64,000 bases of DNA from a virus (IMGVR_UViG_3300042090_001530:124001-188000), one strand, 5' to 3'. Shown: positions 16,486 through 24,941, counted from the first letter of the stretch. Numbers and translations are program-made. The notes: a model not told the origin generated them from the sequence alone.

Positions 16486-16898
16486 TTCAGCTCGCTCATC
16501 GCCTTGAGGCAATCATGTCGGCCCTCGCCCTTCCGCTCGGGACAGCCACAGCGCTGGCACAGCGGCCACGCATGCTCGATCGGGCCGTCCTCGCCCCAGA
16601 CGATGACGGTCGGGTAACGGTCGTACTCGTCGGTCTGATAGCTGAGGACGGTGCCGCGCGGCCACGATTCGGCTTGGATCGCATCGAGCACGCCGAGGTT
16701 CAGCCGGTTGACCGCGATGTGGAACACGATCGAGTTCGAGGCGCGCGTGCCCGTGTTCTCGACCGGCTCGGGCCGGTACGCCTCGGTGCCGCCGCCGAAG
16801 AATCCGATCGGGTACCGCTCGAAGATGTCGGCGAACCTGTCCGCGTGACCGTTGAACGTGGCTGGGATCACGAACACGACGTCAGTGATAGTGCTCAC
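16479..16898 (-). CDS. Hypothetical protein with Cys-rich tail
   Basis: 139 aa. Alpha/beta pattern starting MSTITDVVFVIPATFNGHADRF. The C-terminal CQRCGCPERKGEGRHDC is a likely zinc site. Unknown function. Confidence 0.65.
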   Translation of the reverse strand: MSTITDVVFVIPATFNGHADRFADIFERYPIGFFGGGTEAYRPEPVENTGTRASNSIVFHIAVNRLNLGVLDAIQAESWPRGTVLSYQTDEYDRYPTVIVWGEDGPIEHAWPLCQRCGCPERKGEGRHDCLKAMSELKC

Positions 16899-17350
16899 CG
16901 ATCACCCCCGGGGACGTCGCGACCCGGCAGCTCGCCGAGCAGTCCTTGCATCGTCCGCTCGACCAGCGCCGCGAACTCGGCCGGGTCGGACGTCATGACT
17001 TGGGCGTAGACGTCGGCGTCGGCGGTTCGGGACTTGCGGCGCAGCGTGTTACGGAACGGCTCGGACACGAGCACGATGCGCGGAGGCTTCCAGTCGAGCG
17101 GCCAGACCTCCCAGCCGCACGTGTCCTCGATCGCCTCGACGAGCATGTTGTAGGCCTCGGCGTCCATCCAGCCTTCGCCGGTTAGTAGCCAGTACACGTG
17201 GCCGTCATGGCACGACTCGTAGACTTCGCGGACGTTGGTGGGGTTGTCCGGGTCGATGCCGCACTGCTCGAGGAACCCGCGGCCCCAGCCAGGCTCGGGC
17301 GGCCATTGGTCAGGATCGGCATAGGCGGGCTGGGGGATCGCGTCGGTCAC
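16895..17350 (-). CDS. Hypothetical protein
   Basis: 151 aa from GTG overlapping the upstream stop. Contains YESCHDGHVYWLLTGEGWMDAEAYNMLVEAIE, an alpha/beta unit that I do not recognise, and a helical C-terminus. No catalytic motif identified. Confidence 0.65.
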   Translation of the reverse strand: MTDAIPQPAYADPDQWPPEPGWGRGFLEQCGIDPDNPTNVREVYESCHDGHVYWLLTGEGWMDAEAYNMLVEAIEDTCGWEVWPLDWKPPRIVLVSEPFRNTLRRKSRTADADVYAQVMTSDPAEFAALVERTMQGLLGELPGRDVPGGDR

Positions 17351-17853
17351 CGCGCCACCTGCTTGTTGTCGAGCGCGTCGCGCACCTCGTCGACGTTGAA
17401 TCGTCGGTGCCCGCCGAGCGTCCAACTGTGCGGGATCCTGCCCTGGCGGGCGTACGAGCCGACTACCGACGCCCCGACGCCGAGAGCCTTAGCAACCTCT
17501 GCTGCAGTCGCACGGCGGTCCACGTGCGCGGCCGGGGGCGGCTGTGGAGTCTCGGACAGTAGGGCGCGGAGCCGGATGACTTCCGTGAACCACTCCTCCA
17601 GCGCGTGTGTCTCGAGGTGCTCGCGCAGAATGCCCTCGACGCGCATCACTTCGGCGCGGACAGTGGCGTAGACCATGGCCCCCATCGGGTCGCCGTCGTA
17701 TTCGGCGAGCGGGGTCGCGTCCGGCTCGACGAACGCCGGAGTGGCCCAGTCGTCCAACCCCGACGGCTTGTCAAAATGCCAGCCGCAGGCTTCGATCGGG
17801 CATTGGCGGCAGGTCGCGACCCCGGGCGGGTGCACATACGTCTCGTCAAGCAC
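17347..17853 (-). CDS. MerR/excisionase-type HTH protein with N-terminal Cys region
   Basis: 168 aa from GTG. Residues 1-30 hold CRQCPIEACGWHFD. The C-terminal 55 residues are a MerR/excisionase-like winged helix: ATAAEVAKALGVGASVVGSYARQGRIPHSW, then TLGGHRRFNVDEVRDALD, where GGHRRF is the family wing. Such domains recruit integrase complexes or act as small regulators. The joining to a Cys/His head is less usual. No integrase gene is in the window. Confidence 0.75.
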   Translation of the reverse strand: MLDETYVHPPGVATCRQCPIEACGWHFDKPSGLDDWATPAFVEPDATPLAEYDGDPMGAMVYATVRAEVMRVEGILREHLETHALEEWFTEVIRLRALLSETPQPPPAAHVDRRATAAEVAKALGVGASVVGSYARQGRIPHSWTLGGHRRFNVDEVRDALDNKQVAR

Positions 17854-18208
17854 GGGCCCACCCCGCTGCAATAAGGAGCTCGCGGGCGTCGCCACGGCTA
17901 TCGGTCCACCACGGCTCGCGGCCCAGCAGCTTGTAGCAGTCGCTAAGGACGCCGGGCTCGGCCTTCGGCGGGTCGATCCACATGCCGCGCAGGACGACGA
18001 CCGGCTCGAGTCTGAACCCGATCCGCCGCCAGTAGACGTGCTCGACGTGCCAAAGCTGGCCCTCACCGTCCTCGTCCGGATCAACCCATAATGGGACGCG
18101 GTTGCCCGGCGTCGGCAGGAAGTCCGCTACGAGATCGAGCGTGTAGAGATCGAGGTCTTGGCTCTCGCCGCTGTATACGGCTAGGGATAGCCGCACGATG
18201 CCGGACAT
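17846..18208 (-). CDS. Hypothetical beta-rich protein
   Basis: 120 aa. Alternating beta pattern (IVRLSLAVYSG, VPLWVDPDEDGEGQLWHVEHVYWRRIGFRLEPVVVLRGMWI) suggests a small barrel. A typical actinophage accessory protein of unknown role. Confidence 0.65.
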   Translation of the reverse strand: MSGIVRLSLAVYSGESQDLDLYTLDLVADFLPTPGNRVPLWVDPDEDGEGQLWHVEHVYWRRIGFRLEPVVVLRGMWIDPPKAEPGVLSDCYKLLGREPWWTDSRGDARELLIAAGWARA

Positions 18209-18507
18209 CAGCTAGCCTCCTGATCCTCGGCGCGCACCGGTTCTCCAGACGCGTACGGTCGGGCGAGGAACGCGGGCACGAAGTCCCCGTAGTGCACGCC
18301 GTCCGCGAACCTGGGCGTGAACCACCTGGCCAACTCGACCACGTACGGCCCGGTGCCGCGCACGTTGCCGACGTAGGCGACCTGTGGCACGCCGACCTGC
18401 TCGGAGCCGATGAACAGGCGCTGGCCGCGGCGGACGGGCTCGACGAGTTCGATCGTGTCCGTCTCGGCTAGGGCGGCACTGCGCAGGAAGTTCGGGCGGT
18501 CAGTCAT
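18208..18507 (-). CDS. Hypothetical protein
   Basis: 99 aa. Beta-rich, starting MTDRPNFLRSAALAETDTIELVEPVRRG. The last base of the stop is shared with the start of the downstream gene. No motif recognised. Confidence 0.65.
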   Translation of the reverse strand: MTDRPNFLRSAALAETDTIELVEPVRRGQRLFIGSEQVGVPQVAYVGNVRGTGPYVVELARWFTPRFADGVHYGDFVPAFLARPYASGEPVRAEDQEAS

Positions 18508-18970
18508 GGCCTGGCACCTCCTCGGACTGGCCGACGGTGCCGCCCGCGCGCCGGACGCGCTTGCGGAACACGCTGAACGTGACCCCGGCCGGGATGACGA
18601 CGGGTATCTCCGGTTGGGCGGTCTCGGTCCACAGCCACGGGATCTTCCCGCCGTTGATCATCTCGACGCTGTAGGGCGTGTTGAACGCGATGCTGCGCGG
18701 AGTCTCGAACGGGCCGGTGAACTCGACCATGAAGATCTGCCACGGCGGCTCCGGATTCGGCACCCACGCGTAACTGCCGTCCGGCTGCTTCGTGTACCGC
18801 CGGGCGTCCCACGTGTACGGGCTGCCGGCGTTGCAGTCGTACGGGGCGTCGTTCCAATCGTCACCCCACTGCTTCTCGAGCTCCTGGGTGGTGAAGTAAG
18901 CGAGCCGGTGGCCGCGCGTTGACTCGTAGACGTAGCAGAGGGCCGCGTTGCGTACGGCGCGGCTAAGCAT
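18500..18970 (-). CDS. Hypothetical protein
   Basis: 156 aa from the ATG of MLSRAVRNAALCYVYES. Rich in aromatic residues (WNDAPYDCNAGSPYTWDARRY, PPWQIFMVEF), with a beta-rich C-terminal half. Function unknown. Confidence 0.65.
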   Translation of the reverse strand: MLSRAVRNAALCYVYESTRGHRLAYFTTQELEKQWGDDWNDAPYDCNAGSPYTWDARRYTKQPDGSYAWVPNPEPPWQIFMVEFTGPFETPRSIAFNTPYSVEMINGGKIPWLWTETAQPEIPVVIPAGVTFSVFRKRVRRAGGTVGQSEEVPGHD

Positions 18971-19310
18971 CGGCGGCCTCTGTGCTCTCGGGCGGCGCAT
19001 GATGCCCCCGCTGGTATTCGCGTCCCTTGGCCGAGACCTCAAGGTTCCCGCGGCACCCACACGAACAGCCCGCGACGAGGCCCTTGTGGACGAGCCGCCG
19101 GATTTTCGAGAGCACGACTTTCGACGGCGTGTCGGGCCAGCTGCGCGCCGACTCGGCAGTGCCGACCGCCTCCGGGTGGCCGGCGAGCACGGAGGCCACG
19201 TCCCACCGACTGGCTGCGGTGAACGTGTGCCCGGTCAGTTCGGTGCGGCGCCGGTTCGCCTCGTCGATCGCGTCCAGGAACGCGACGTCGGGAATGTCAG
19301 CGGCCTTCAC
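18963..19310 (-). CDS. Winged-helix-like small protein with CxCxC
   Basis: 115 aa from GTG. The middle (DTPSKVVLSKIRRLVHKGLVAGCSCGCRGNLEVSAKGREY) has the shape of a small winged helix with a metal-like CSCGC in the wing. Probably DNA-binding; this is inference from the helix pattern only. Confidence 0.6.
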   Translation of the reverse strand: MKAADIPDVAFLDAIDEANRRRTELTGHTFTAASRWDVASVLAGHPEAVGTAESARSWPDTPSKVVLSKIRRLVHKGLVAGCSCGCRGNLEVSAKGREYQRGHHAPPESTEAADA

Positions 19311-19885
19311 GTGCCACCGCCAGCCTGCTCGGTGTTGGCGACTGCTTCGTCCCACCTGAACCCACAGATCATGCACAGGCGCCCGAGCCATTCGTCGGGC
19401 CACCACGGTGCTATCCCGGTCGCTGACGGATACGGGCGCCAGTCCGCGCCGCCGCTGAAGTAGCCCGCATACCAAGGGCCGTTCTCGCCGAGCAGCCCGA
19501 TCTGCCGCTGCGGGTCGGTTAGCGCGCGAAGGTATCGCGTCTGCGCACAGGAGCACCCGCACTTCGGACAGGCCCCGTCCTTGCCGGAGAACGGCGGCAG
19601 GCCGGGGCGCGGATCCTCGGGTGCAGGGGCGTCGTCGACTTCGACGCGTACCGGGCTGCCTGCGGCGTGCGCTCGGGCGAGCACTACGCGGTCGCTGTAC
19701 GGCTGGCCGTAGCCGAGCCGCACCACCGGGATCTCGTCGTCCGAGCACAGGTACACCGGGACGGTCTCAGCGGCGGCCGTGTCCGGTGACAGGGTGATCC
19801 GGCACGGGGCTGGCACCGGCTCGTTCAGGTGGACGTATCCGGCGCCGGGGCGCACGCTGTTCGCCAGCGTCGTCGGCCCGCTCAC
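19307..19885 (-). CDS. Hypothetical protein with CPKCGCSC and CMICG
   Basis: 192 aa from GTG. The N-terminal 80 residues are beta-rich, then CPKCGCSC at about residue 107 and CMICGFRW near 173 could make one zinc site. Unknown function. Confidence 0.65.
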   Translation of the reverse strand: MSGPTTLANSVRPGAGYVHLNEPVPAPCRITLSPDTAAAETVPVYLCSDDEIPVVRLGYGQPYSDRVVLARAHAAGSPVRVEVDDAPAPEDPRPGLPPFSGKDGACPKCGCSCAQTRYLRALTDPQRQIGLLGENGPWYAGYFSGGADWRPYPSATGIAPWWPDEWLGRLCMICGFRWDEAVANTEQAGGGT

Positions 19886-20184
19886 CGGTTCGCCGCCTCT
19901 CGGATCACGTCGAGTCGCTCGCGCAGATCGCGGGCTTCGGCCTCTGCCGCGATCGCCCGCTTCAGCGCGTCGAGGTATCTCCGTTCCGTCTCCTCATCCA
20001 CGCCCTTGCGCCGAGCCTCATGCACCTGCCGCGCCGTATCGGCAGGCAGCCCGCACCTAGGGCACGGCTGGCCGTCGCGGAACGCGGCGAGGATGTCCGA
20101 GAGGTAGTTGCCGCAGCCTGGGCACTCGATCCGGCCGTAGTCGCGGGCTTCCTCGAACACGTCAGTCGTTGAAGTGGTACTCAC
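19882..20184 (-). CDS. Zinc-finger/coiled-coil protein (copy 1)
   Basis: 100 aa from GTG, supported by GGGAGGGG 7 bases upstream even though it overlaps the upstream gene by 23 bases. CPGCGNYLSDILAAF and CPRCGLPADTARQVHEAR form a zinc site, then a coiled coil. It is a clear paralogue of the next gene upstream: same finger spacing, same helix, same length. Confidence 0.7.
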   Translation of the reverse strand: MSTTSTTDVFEEARDYGRIECPGCGNYLSDILAAFRDGQPCPRCGLPADTARQVHEARRKGVDEETERRYLDALKRAIAAEAEARDLRERLDVIREAANR

Positions 20185-20473
20185 GTTCGCGCCCCTCCCA
20201 GTCGAAGGCTCCCAGGTAGCTGCGCAGCCGGGCGAGCTTCCGCTTCAGGTTCGTGGCCTCCGCCTCGGCCTTCCCGGCCCGGACGGCGAGTTCCTCGAAC
20301 TTCGCGGTCACCTCGGCCGACGCGTGCGTCTCGCGGACCCGGTAGATCTCACGGAGCGTCTCGCCCGCCAGTCCGCACGTCGGGCACGCGTCCGGGTAGG
20401 CGTCGCCGTCGTACACCTCAGCGAGCGCGGACAGGTGCGACTGGCAGGACGGGCACGTGAACTTGCGGGTCAC
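20162..20473 (-). CDS. Zinc-finger/coiled-coil protein (copy 2)
   Basis: 103 aa from GTG. CPSCQSHLSALAEVY and CPTCGLAGETLREIYRVRETHAS parallel the downstream copy residue for residue in spacing, followed by a coiled coil (AGKAEAEATNLKRKLARLRSYL). A tandem duplication. Function unknown. Confidence 0.7.
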   Translation of the reverse strand: MTRKFTCPSCQSHLSALAEVYDGDAYPDACPTCGLAGETLREIYRVRETHASAEVTAKFEELAVRAGKAEAEATNLKRKLARLRSYLGAFDWEGREREYHFND

Positions 20474-20943
20474 GACAGCGCCCCGATCGCCGCGTCGAAC
20501 AGTTCGTTCGCACGCCGCTTGTCATAATCCTTGACGTAGTAGCCGTCGTCGAAGTACTCCATGTCCAACAGCCCTCCGGCAGCGAACGCGATGAAAAGCC
20601 TCGTGTCCCAGTCAGAGCTGCCCCACGGGGATTTGAGGCCCTTGGCGGCCCGAAGCAGAGCGATCAGGTATTCGCGCACCGTGGAGGCGTTGACGTCGTT
20701 CGGGCCCATGGGCAGGCCGAGGATCAGTGCGCCGTCCGGTTCCTGCCGCGGGTCGCGCTGCACGACGACTGACGGTTCGTCGATGCGGATGGAGGTGATC
20801 GTGTCGCCGGCGCGTAGTTCGAAGCCGGCGTAGTCATTCGGGCTGGGCTCGATGGTCCAGGTGCCGTCGCGCCACACCGGCTCGTATCGGCCGCGCTCGG
20901 TGGCGGTGAACGGTTCGGTGAGGGGGATTTCGAAGTCAGCCAT
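20470..20943 (-). CDS. Hypothetical protein
   Basis: 157 aa from ATG 20943. Beta-rich N-terminal half, helical C-terminal half ending KRRANELFDAAIGALS. No known motif. Confidence 0.65.
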   Translation of the reverse strand: MADFEIPLTEPFTATERGRYEPVWRDGTWTIEPSPNDYAGFELRAGDTITSIRIDEPSVVVQRDPRQEPDGALILGLPMGPNDVNASTVREYLIALLRAAKGLKSPWGSSDWDTRLFIAFAAGGLLDMEYFDDGYYVKDYDKRRANELFDAAIGALS

Positions 20944-21151
20944 CAGCGTCTCCGTGCGTTGGTTCCGTGGCGGGGAGTAGTCCGGCGTCGTCGAGCATCC
21001 CGAGCGCCCGCCTGGCCGCCGCGTCCGGGTAGGGCGCGCCGCCGGGCTGATGGTCGACCGCGCGCCGGCCGAGCGAGACGTACGTGGCGACCTGTACGAG
21101 CGCGTCGAACGCCTCACGGGGTACGGCGACGTAGCCGCTCTCCCGGCTCAC
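20936..21151 (-). CDS. Small hypothetical protein
   Basis: 71 aa. Helical segment YVAVPREAFDALVQVATYVSLG, then a Pro/Gly-rich tail. The start overlaps the upstream stop. Confidence 0.6.
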   Translation of the reverse strand: MSRESGYVAVPREAFDALVQVATYVSLGRRAVDHQPGGAPYPDAAARRALGMLDDAGLLPATEPTHGDADG

Positions 21152-21429
21152 TCCGCGCTCAATTCGAAGTGCAGCCCAAGCTCGGTGATGACGGCGCTCG
21201 CCCCCGGCATCAGGCCGTCGAGGACGGTCGGGTTCGCGTTGATGTAGGCAGTGACCGCCTTCGCGTTTCCGAGAACCCGTGCGGCGGCGGCATCGTTCTC
21301 GCGCTGGATCTCCTCCATGACGCGGTCGTACGCCTCCCAGTAGGCCTGCTCTTCCGGGGTCATGTCGTCGAGCCCGAACACGGCCTCGATCCGCAGCTTC
21401 AGGTGCCCGGCGTACGCGTCGTCAGTCAT
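21148..21429 (-). CDS. Small helical protein
   Basis: 93 aa, almost all helical and acidic. VTAYINANPTVLDGLMPGASAVITELGLHFEL ends it, similar in rhythm to AISASINAHPTLANVKAIAAALGIG in 5138-5383, so a shared small domain is possible. Confidence 0.65.
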   Translation of the reverse strand: MTDDAYAGHLKLRIEAVFGLDDMTPEEQAYWEAYDRVMEEIQRENDAAAARVLGNAKAVTAYINANPTVLDGLMPGASAVITELGLHFELSAE

Positions 21430-22165
21430 CGGCCGCCTCGTCCTCGTTCAACTGGTCTTCGTCGAAGGCCGGGATGCCGTGCAGGTTCGCCGTCAGCTTG
21501 GCGCTCGGGCCGTACACGTCGTTCCGGTGGCACCGGCACGGGCACACCCCGAGGACGCTGGTCCTGCTCAGCACCGTGCCCCAGCCGATCGGATTTGGCT
21601 CCACGGCGCCAGCGGAGCGGATAATGAACCCGGCGGTACAGCGCGGCCACACCTCGTCCTGATGGTCCCTGTCGCTGTCACGGCAGCGCTCCAGGTCGTG
21701 CTTGTCGCCCGGCTTGACGATGAACACCTTGCCGCGCAGGTACCGGTACGACTCCTCATCGGCGGTCGCGACCGCGCCGAAGCTGCGCTCGATGAAGTAC
21801 TTCACGAAGTGCTCGAACCGGTCCGTGTCGGTGCCGCCGAACTGAAGGTCCAGCAGCATCGGGTCGAGATGCGTCTCGCGCGACGTGAACCGGCGTCCGT
21901 CAATGCGCACGGACACTTCCATCAGGACGTTCGACTCATGCCACGCCGGGCGCCCGGTATGCGGGTCGTAGACGCCGGGGTAGGGTGCCCGGGACGGACC
22001 GGTGGGCCAGCGCACGACCTGCCCGGCGACGGCCCGCATGTGCTCGTCGCCACCGGCTTCGGCGTCCTGGATCAGCCGTAGGACGTCGCGTTCGCTACCG
22101 CCGTCCGTGCCGAGGCGACGGGCGCGCTCGGACAACTCCTCGGGAGTGGGGCCGGACTCAGTCAT
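21422..22165 (-). CDS. Hypothetical protein with CxCxC site
   Basis: 247 aa. Helical N-terminus, a middle part with HFVKYFIERSFGAVATADEESYRYLRGKVFIVKP, and near residue 209 GVCPCRCHRND, likely metal-binding. Acidic tail. Unknown function. Confidence 0.65.
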   Translation of the reverse strand: MTESGPTPEELSERARRLGTDGGSERDVLRLIQDAEAGGDEHMRAVAGQVVRWPTGPSRAPYPGVYDPHTGRPAWHESNVLMEVSVRIDGRRFTSRETHLDPMLLDLQFGGTDTDRFEHFVKYFIERSFGAVATADEESYRYLRGKVFIVKPGDKHDLERCRDSDRDHQDEVWPRCTAGFIIRSAGAVEPNPIGWGTVLSRTSVLGVCPCRCHRNDVYGPSAKLTANLHGIPAFDEDQLNEDEAADD

Positions 22166-22508
22166 CGTCGTCCCCTTTGCAGAGCAGCGTCCCGGATTCC
22201 TGGAAGCCGCAGGTCCTGCACGCCTCCTGGAAGTTGCACTGCCGCCGAGCGCCTTCGTGGTCGTGGAAGTCGTGATGCGCCATCGGTCCGCAGCCTTGCG
22301 GACACTCCCGTTCGATCACGGGCCGCAGCGGGGCTGACTCGCAGACCTCGGGCCACCGGTAGTAGTCGTTCGCGTCGTCATCGTCGAGGAACCACGCGAA
22401 GCCCCACGCGTCGCTCCGAAACCAGAGCCGGCCGTGTCGGTCCACGACGCGGGTAAGCGGGGGCGGTTCGGCGCAGCCGAGGGGGAGCGGTTCGCCGAGG
22501 CTAAGCAT
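22158..22508 (-). CDS. Hypothetical protein with Cys/His pairs
   Basis: 116 aa. Beta-rich front (DRHGRLWFRSDAWGFAWFLDDDD), then CPQGCGPMAHHDFHDHEG and CRTCGFQESGTLLC, probably two metal sites. The VDRHGRLWxR phrase recurs in 23319-23636 as VRDASGRLWRR. Confidence 0.65.
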   Translation of the reverse strand: MLSLGEPLPLGCAEPPPLTRVVDRHGRLWFRSDAWGFAWFLDDDDANDYYRWPEVCESAPLRPVIERECPQGCGPMAHHDFHDHEGARRQCNFQEACRTCGFQESGTLLCKGDDDD

Positions 22509-22851
22509 CGATCTCCTTCGGTCGCAGGACTTCGCCGTCCACGAACTCGGGCTGAACGGACGCGACCTTGACGTAGCCTTCGCTCTCGCCGTCAGTGGTT
22601 ACCGACAGGTAGACCGAGAGCCCTGGCGTGTGCCACTCCCAGCAGCGGCTGCCGTCGTCGCCGACGCCTTCGGACGGGGCCGTGGTGACGACGAGATGCC
22701 GGGCGCCGTCGCGGGCATGCTCGGGCACGCCCAGGCCGGCGAGGAACGCGGCTGCGAGCGGCGTATTCGCGGCCGTCGAGCATTCGGCCGGCGGCACCGG
22801 CGCGACGCTGAGGAGGTCGACTGGGCGGAAGACGTCGCGGGGGTTAGTCAT
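22501..22851 (-). CDS. Hypothetical protein
   Basis: 116 aa from ATG of MTNPRDVFRP. Alpha/beta composition with WEWHTPGLSVYLSV. No cysteine site and no recognised family. Confidence 0.6.
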   Translation of the reverse strand: MTNPRDVFRPVDLLSVAPVPPAECSTAANTPLAAAFLAGLGVPEHARDGARHLVVTTAPSEGVGDDGSRCWEWHTPGLSVYLSVTTDGESEGYVKVASVQPEFVDGEVLRPKEIDA

Positions 22852-23326
22852 CGCAATCTCCGGGTGCAACCAGTTCGAGCAGCCGCTGCTCCCAGGACGC
22901 GTGCAGCGTGTTGACGTTGTCGCCAGCGAGTTGGCCTGCCTCGCCTGCCTGCGCCACGACGCCGCCGAGTTCGTTCAGGCCCGCGCCGTCGGCGGTGCGG
23001 ATCCGGTACTCCAGTTCGGTGAACGCGTCCGGCCCGGACGGCGGCGCTGGCTCAGCGCCTTTGGGCGCGACCAGCCTGCCGAGCCGCGCCGACCAGGCTT
23101 CGCACAACTCGAGGTCTTGGTCGCGGGTGAGACTCTGGCCGAGCCACGCCTCACGGATCTCGATCCACAACGGTCCGAGTGCCGCACCGTCGGCCGCCTT
23201 GATCCGGGTGAGCAGCGCGTTGAACAGCGCCGTGTCCGGGCGCCACGTGAAGTCGTGCGTCCATGCCGCCAGGATCTCGCCGAACACCTGGCCGAAGGCT
23301 TCGGGGAACGGTATGGGCTCAGTCAT
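22844..23326 (-). CDS. Hypothetical helical protein
   Basis: 160 aa. Two similar helical units, ALFNALLTRIKAADGAALGPLWIEI and AFTELEYRIRTADGAGLNELGGVV, suggest an internal duplication around IrtADGAgL. Unknown function. Confidence 0.65.
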   Translation of the reverse strand: MTEPIPFPEAFGQVFGEILAAWTHDFTWRPDTALFNALLTRIKAADGAALGPLWIEIREAWLGQSLTRDQDLELCEAWSARLGRLVAPKGAEPAPPSGPDAFTELEYRIRTADGAGLNELGGVVAQAGEAGQLAGDNVNTLHASWEQRLLELVAPGDCDD

Positions 23327-23636
23327 CGACCTTCACCACCGTCACGGGCCCGGTTTCGCACACTCGCGTCCACGATTCCGGTTCGAAGTAGTCGACGTCG
23401 GTCTTCTCCCAGTTCGCGGCACCGTCATGGTCGCCATCGTCCGTCCGCCGCCACAGCCGACCGCTGGCGTCTCGAACCGTGACCCAGTGCCCGGGCTCGG
23501 GGTCGCCCGCGGTGAGTACGTCGCCGACGTTCGGCGGCACCCGGTCCTCCCAAGGAAACGGGGTCGAGTCGTTGACCCGGAACAGCCCGCCGACCATCGC
23601 GTGCGGGCGGATGACCGGTCCGAGGCTCTCAGCCAT
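23319..23636 (-). CDS. Hypothetical small beta protein
   Basis: 105 aa. Beta-rich with VGDVLTAGDPEPGHWVTVRDASGRLWRRTDDG, an SH3-like rhythm. Overlaps both neighbours by 8 bases. Confidence 0.65.
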   Translation of the reverse strand: MAESLGPVIRPHAMVGGLFRVNDSTPFPWEDRVPPNVGDVLTAGDPEPGHWVTVRDASGRLWRRTDDGDHDGAANWEKTDVDYFEPESWTRVCETGPVTVVKVDD

Positions 23637-23853
23637 CGGCCACCGCCGTCGATTCGACGATCTCGTACTTGAGCGACTGGACCAGCCGCCCCTTGAACTG
23701 ACGCACCCGCAGGCCGGTCACGACGCAGCGCGTGAGCTCAGGCGTGCCGGACTCCCAGTCGGTGAAGTCGAACTCGAGCGGCTCATCGAGCAGCGCGTAG
23801 TTCGCGGTGAATTCGTGGAGCAGTCCGCGGAGAGTCGGCGGCTTGTCAGTCAT
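23629..23853 (-). CDS. Small hypothetical protein
   Basis: 74 aa, helix then beta strands; no cysteine, no motif recognised. Confidence 0.6.
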   Translation of the reverse strand: MTDKPPTLRGLLHEFTANYALLDEPLEFDFTDWESGTPELTRCVVTGLRVRQFKGRLVQSLKYEIVESTAVADG

Positions 23854-24118
23854 CCTCGCGCTCCGCTTCAGCGGCCGCCGCCGGGCATCCGAGCCACGGC
23901 CAGTGCACGAGGCTCAGGTTGACGTTCGTCGGCCCGGTCTCGGTGCGTTCGGGATGGAAGTACGCGCCACTGTGCATGTCGGCCTTCTCGAGTCCGTACC
24001 AGTGCCCGTTGAGCGTGATGAACGAGCCGCCTGTGAGGCCGTGGAGGTCGATGTCGTGGTGAGCGCCGAGGTGTTCGACGCGGGCGGTGAGGGGTTGACG
24101 CTTCGCTGAGTCCGGCAC
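23846..24118 (-). CDS. Hypothetical protein, first gene of the 15-kb minus run
   Basis: 90 aa, His-rich first half (VEHLGAHHDIDLHGLTGGSFITLNGHWYGLEKADMHSG). It is the promoter-proximal gene of the run that ends at 8942, so transcription of about 38 genes may begin just upstream. Confidence 0.65.
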   Translation of the reverse strand: MPDSAKRQPLTARVEHLGAHHDIDLHGLTGGSFITLNGHWYGLEKADMHSGAYFHPERTETGPTNVNLSLVHWPWLGCPAAAAEAEREDD

Positions 24119-24198
24119 GCGACCAGTGTGCCGTATTACGTCCTACCATCACACGTCTTACGGCTACCATCGGACGCAGTCTCAGAAAGGGGTCACCA
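24119..24198. promoter_or_regulatory. Divergent promoter region with a direct repeat
   Basis: TTACGTCCTACCATC (24136-24150) and TTACGGCTACCATC (24158-24171) are near-identical and spaced 22 bases start to start, about two helical turns. They lie between the long minus-strand run and the plus-strand DUF7873-like gene, so they could be operator or promoter elements for both. AGAAAGGGG (24184-24192) is the ribosome binding site for GTG 24199. Confidence 0.5.
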
Positions 24199-24933
24199 GT
24201 GGCCAAGCTGTGCCAGATCGTCGCCGTCGAGAAGTCGGTGAAGTCCAAGTCGTTCGCGGACCTCACCGAAGCGCATCACGCGTTGCAGAAGCCCGCGCTG
24301 CTCGCCGGGATCTCCCGCACCTACCAGCCCAAGGACGAGGAAGGCGACACGTTCCCGCCCGAGTCCACGAAGGTCCAGGTGCGCGCCGAGGACGTGATCG
24401 AACGCACCGCGGCGAACCTCACCCGGCTGTTCGACGTGACCGCAACGAAGGAGTGGGCGAACTGCACGGCCCGGGCGGACGTGAAGCTCCCGGACGGCAC
24501 GGTGCTCGTGCACCAGGCGCCGGTCACGTACCTGCTGTTCCTGGAGAAGCAACTGGTCGACCTGGCGACGTTCGTGAAGAAGCTGCCGGTGCTCGACGCG
24601 GCCGAGTCGTGGGAGCACGACCCTGCGTCCAACGCGTGGCGCACCCCCGCGGTGCAGACGAACCGGTCGAAGAAGGTCTACCGCAACCACATCAAGGCCG
24701 AAGCCACCGATAAGCACCCGGCTCAGGTCGAGACGTACACCGAAGACGTGACCGCCGGGCACTGGACGACCACGAAGTTCTCCGGCGCCCTGCCGGCGAC
24801 GCGGGTTAAGGAGCTCGCCGAGCGGGTGGAGACGCTGCACCACGCCGTGAAGTTCGCGCGCGAGGAGGCCAACGGGGCCGAGGTGACGGATCGTCTGGTC
24901 GGCGAGGCCGTGTTCGGTTACCTGTTCGCGTGA
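24199..24933 (+). CDS. DUF7873-like conserved actinobacterial protein
   Basis: 244 aa from GTG. The sequence MAKLCQIVAVEKSVKSKS, QKPALLAGISRTYQPKDEEGD and the end REEANGAEV..VFGYLF match a well-conserved Streptomyces and actinophage family that I recall as DUF7873. No enzymatic motif is visible and its biochemical role is unknown to me. It stands immediately upstream (9 bases) of the tandem tRNA-like RNAs and in the same direction, which may be functional rather than chance. Confidence 0.75.
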   Translation: MAKLCQIVAVEKSVKSKSFADLTEAHHALQKPALLAGISRTYQPKDEEGDTFPPESTKVQVRAEDVIERTAANLTRLFDVTATKEWANCTARADVKLPDGTVLVHQAPVTYLLFLEKQLVDLATFVKKLPVLDAAESWEHDPASNAWRTPAVQTNRSKKVYRNHIKAEATDKHPAQVETYTEDVTAGHWTTTKFSGALPATRVKELAERVETLHHAVKFAREEANGAEVTDRLVGEAVFGYLFA

Positions 24934-24941
24934 TGGTCTAG

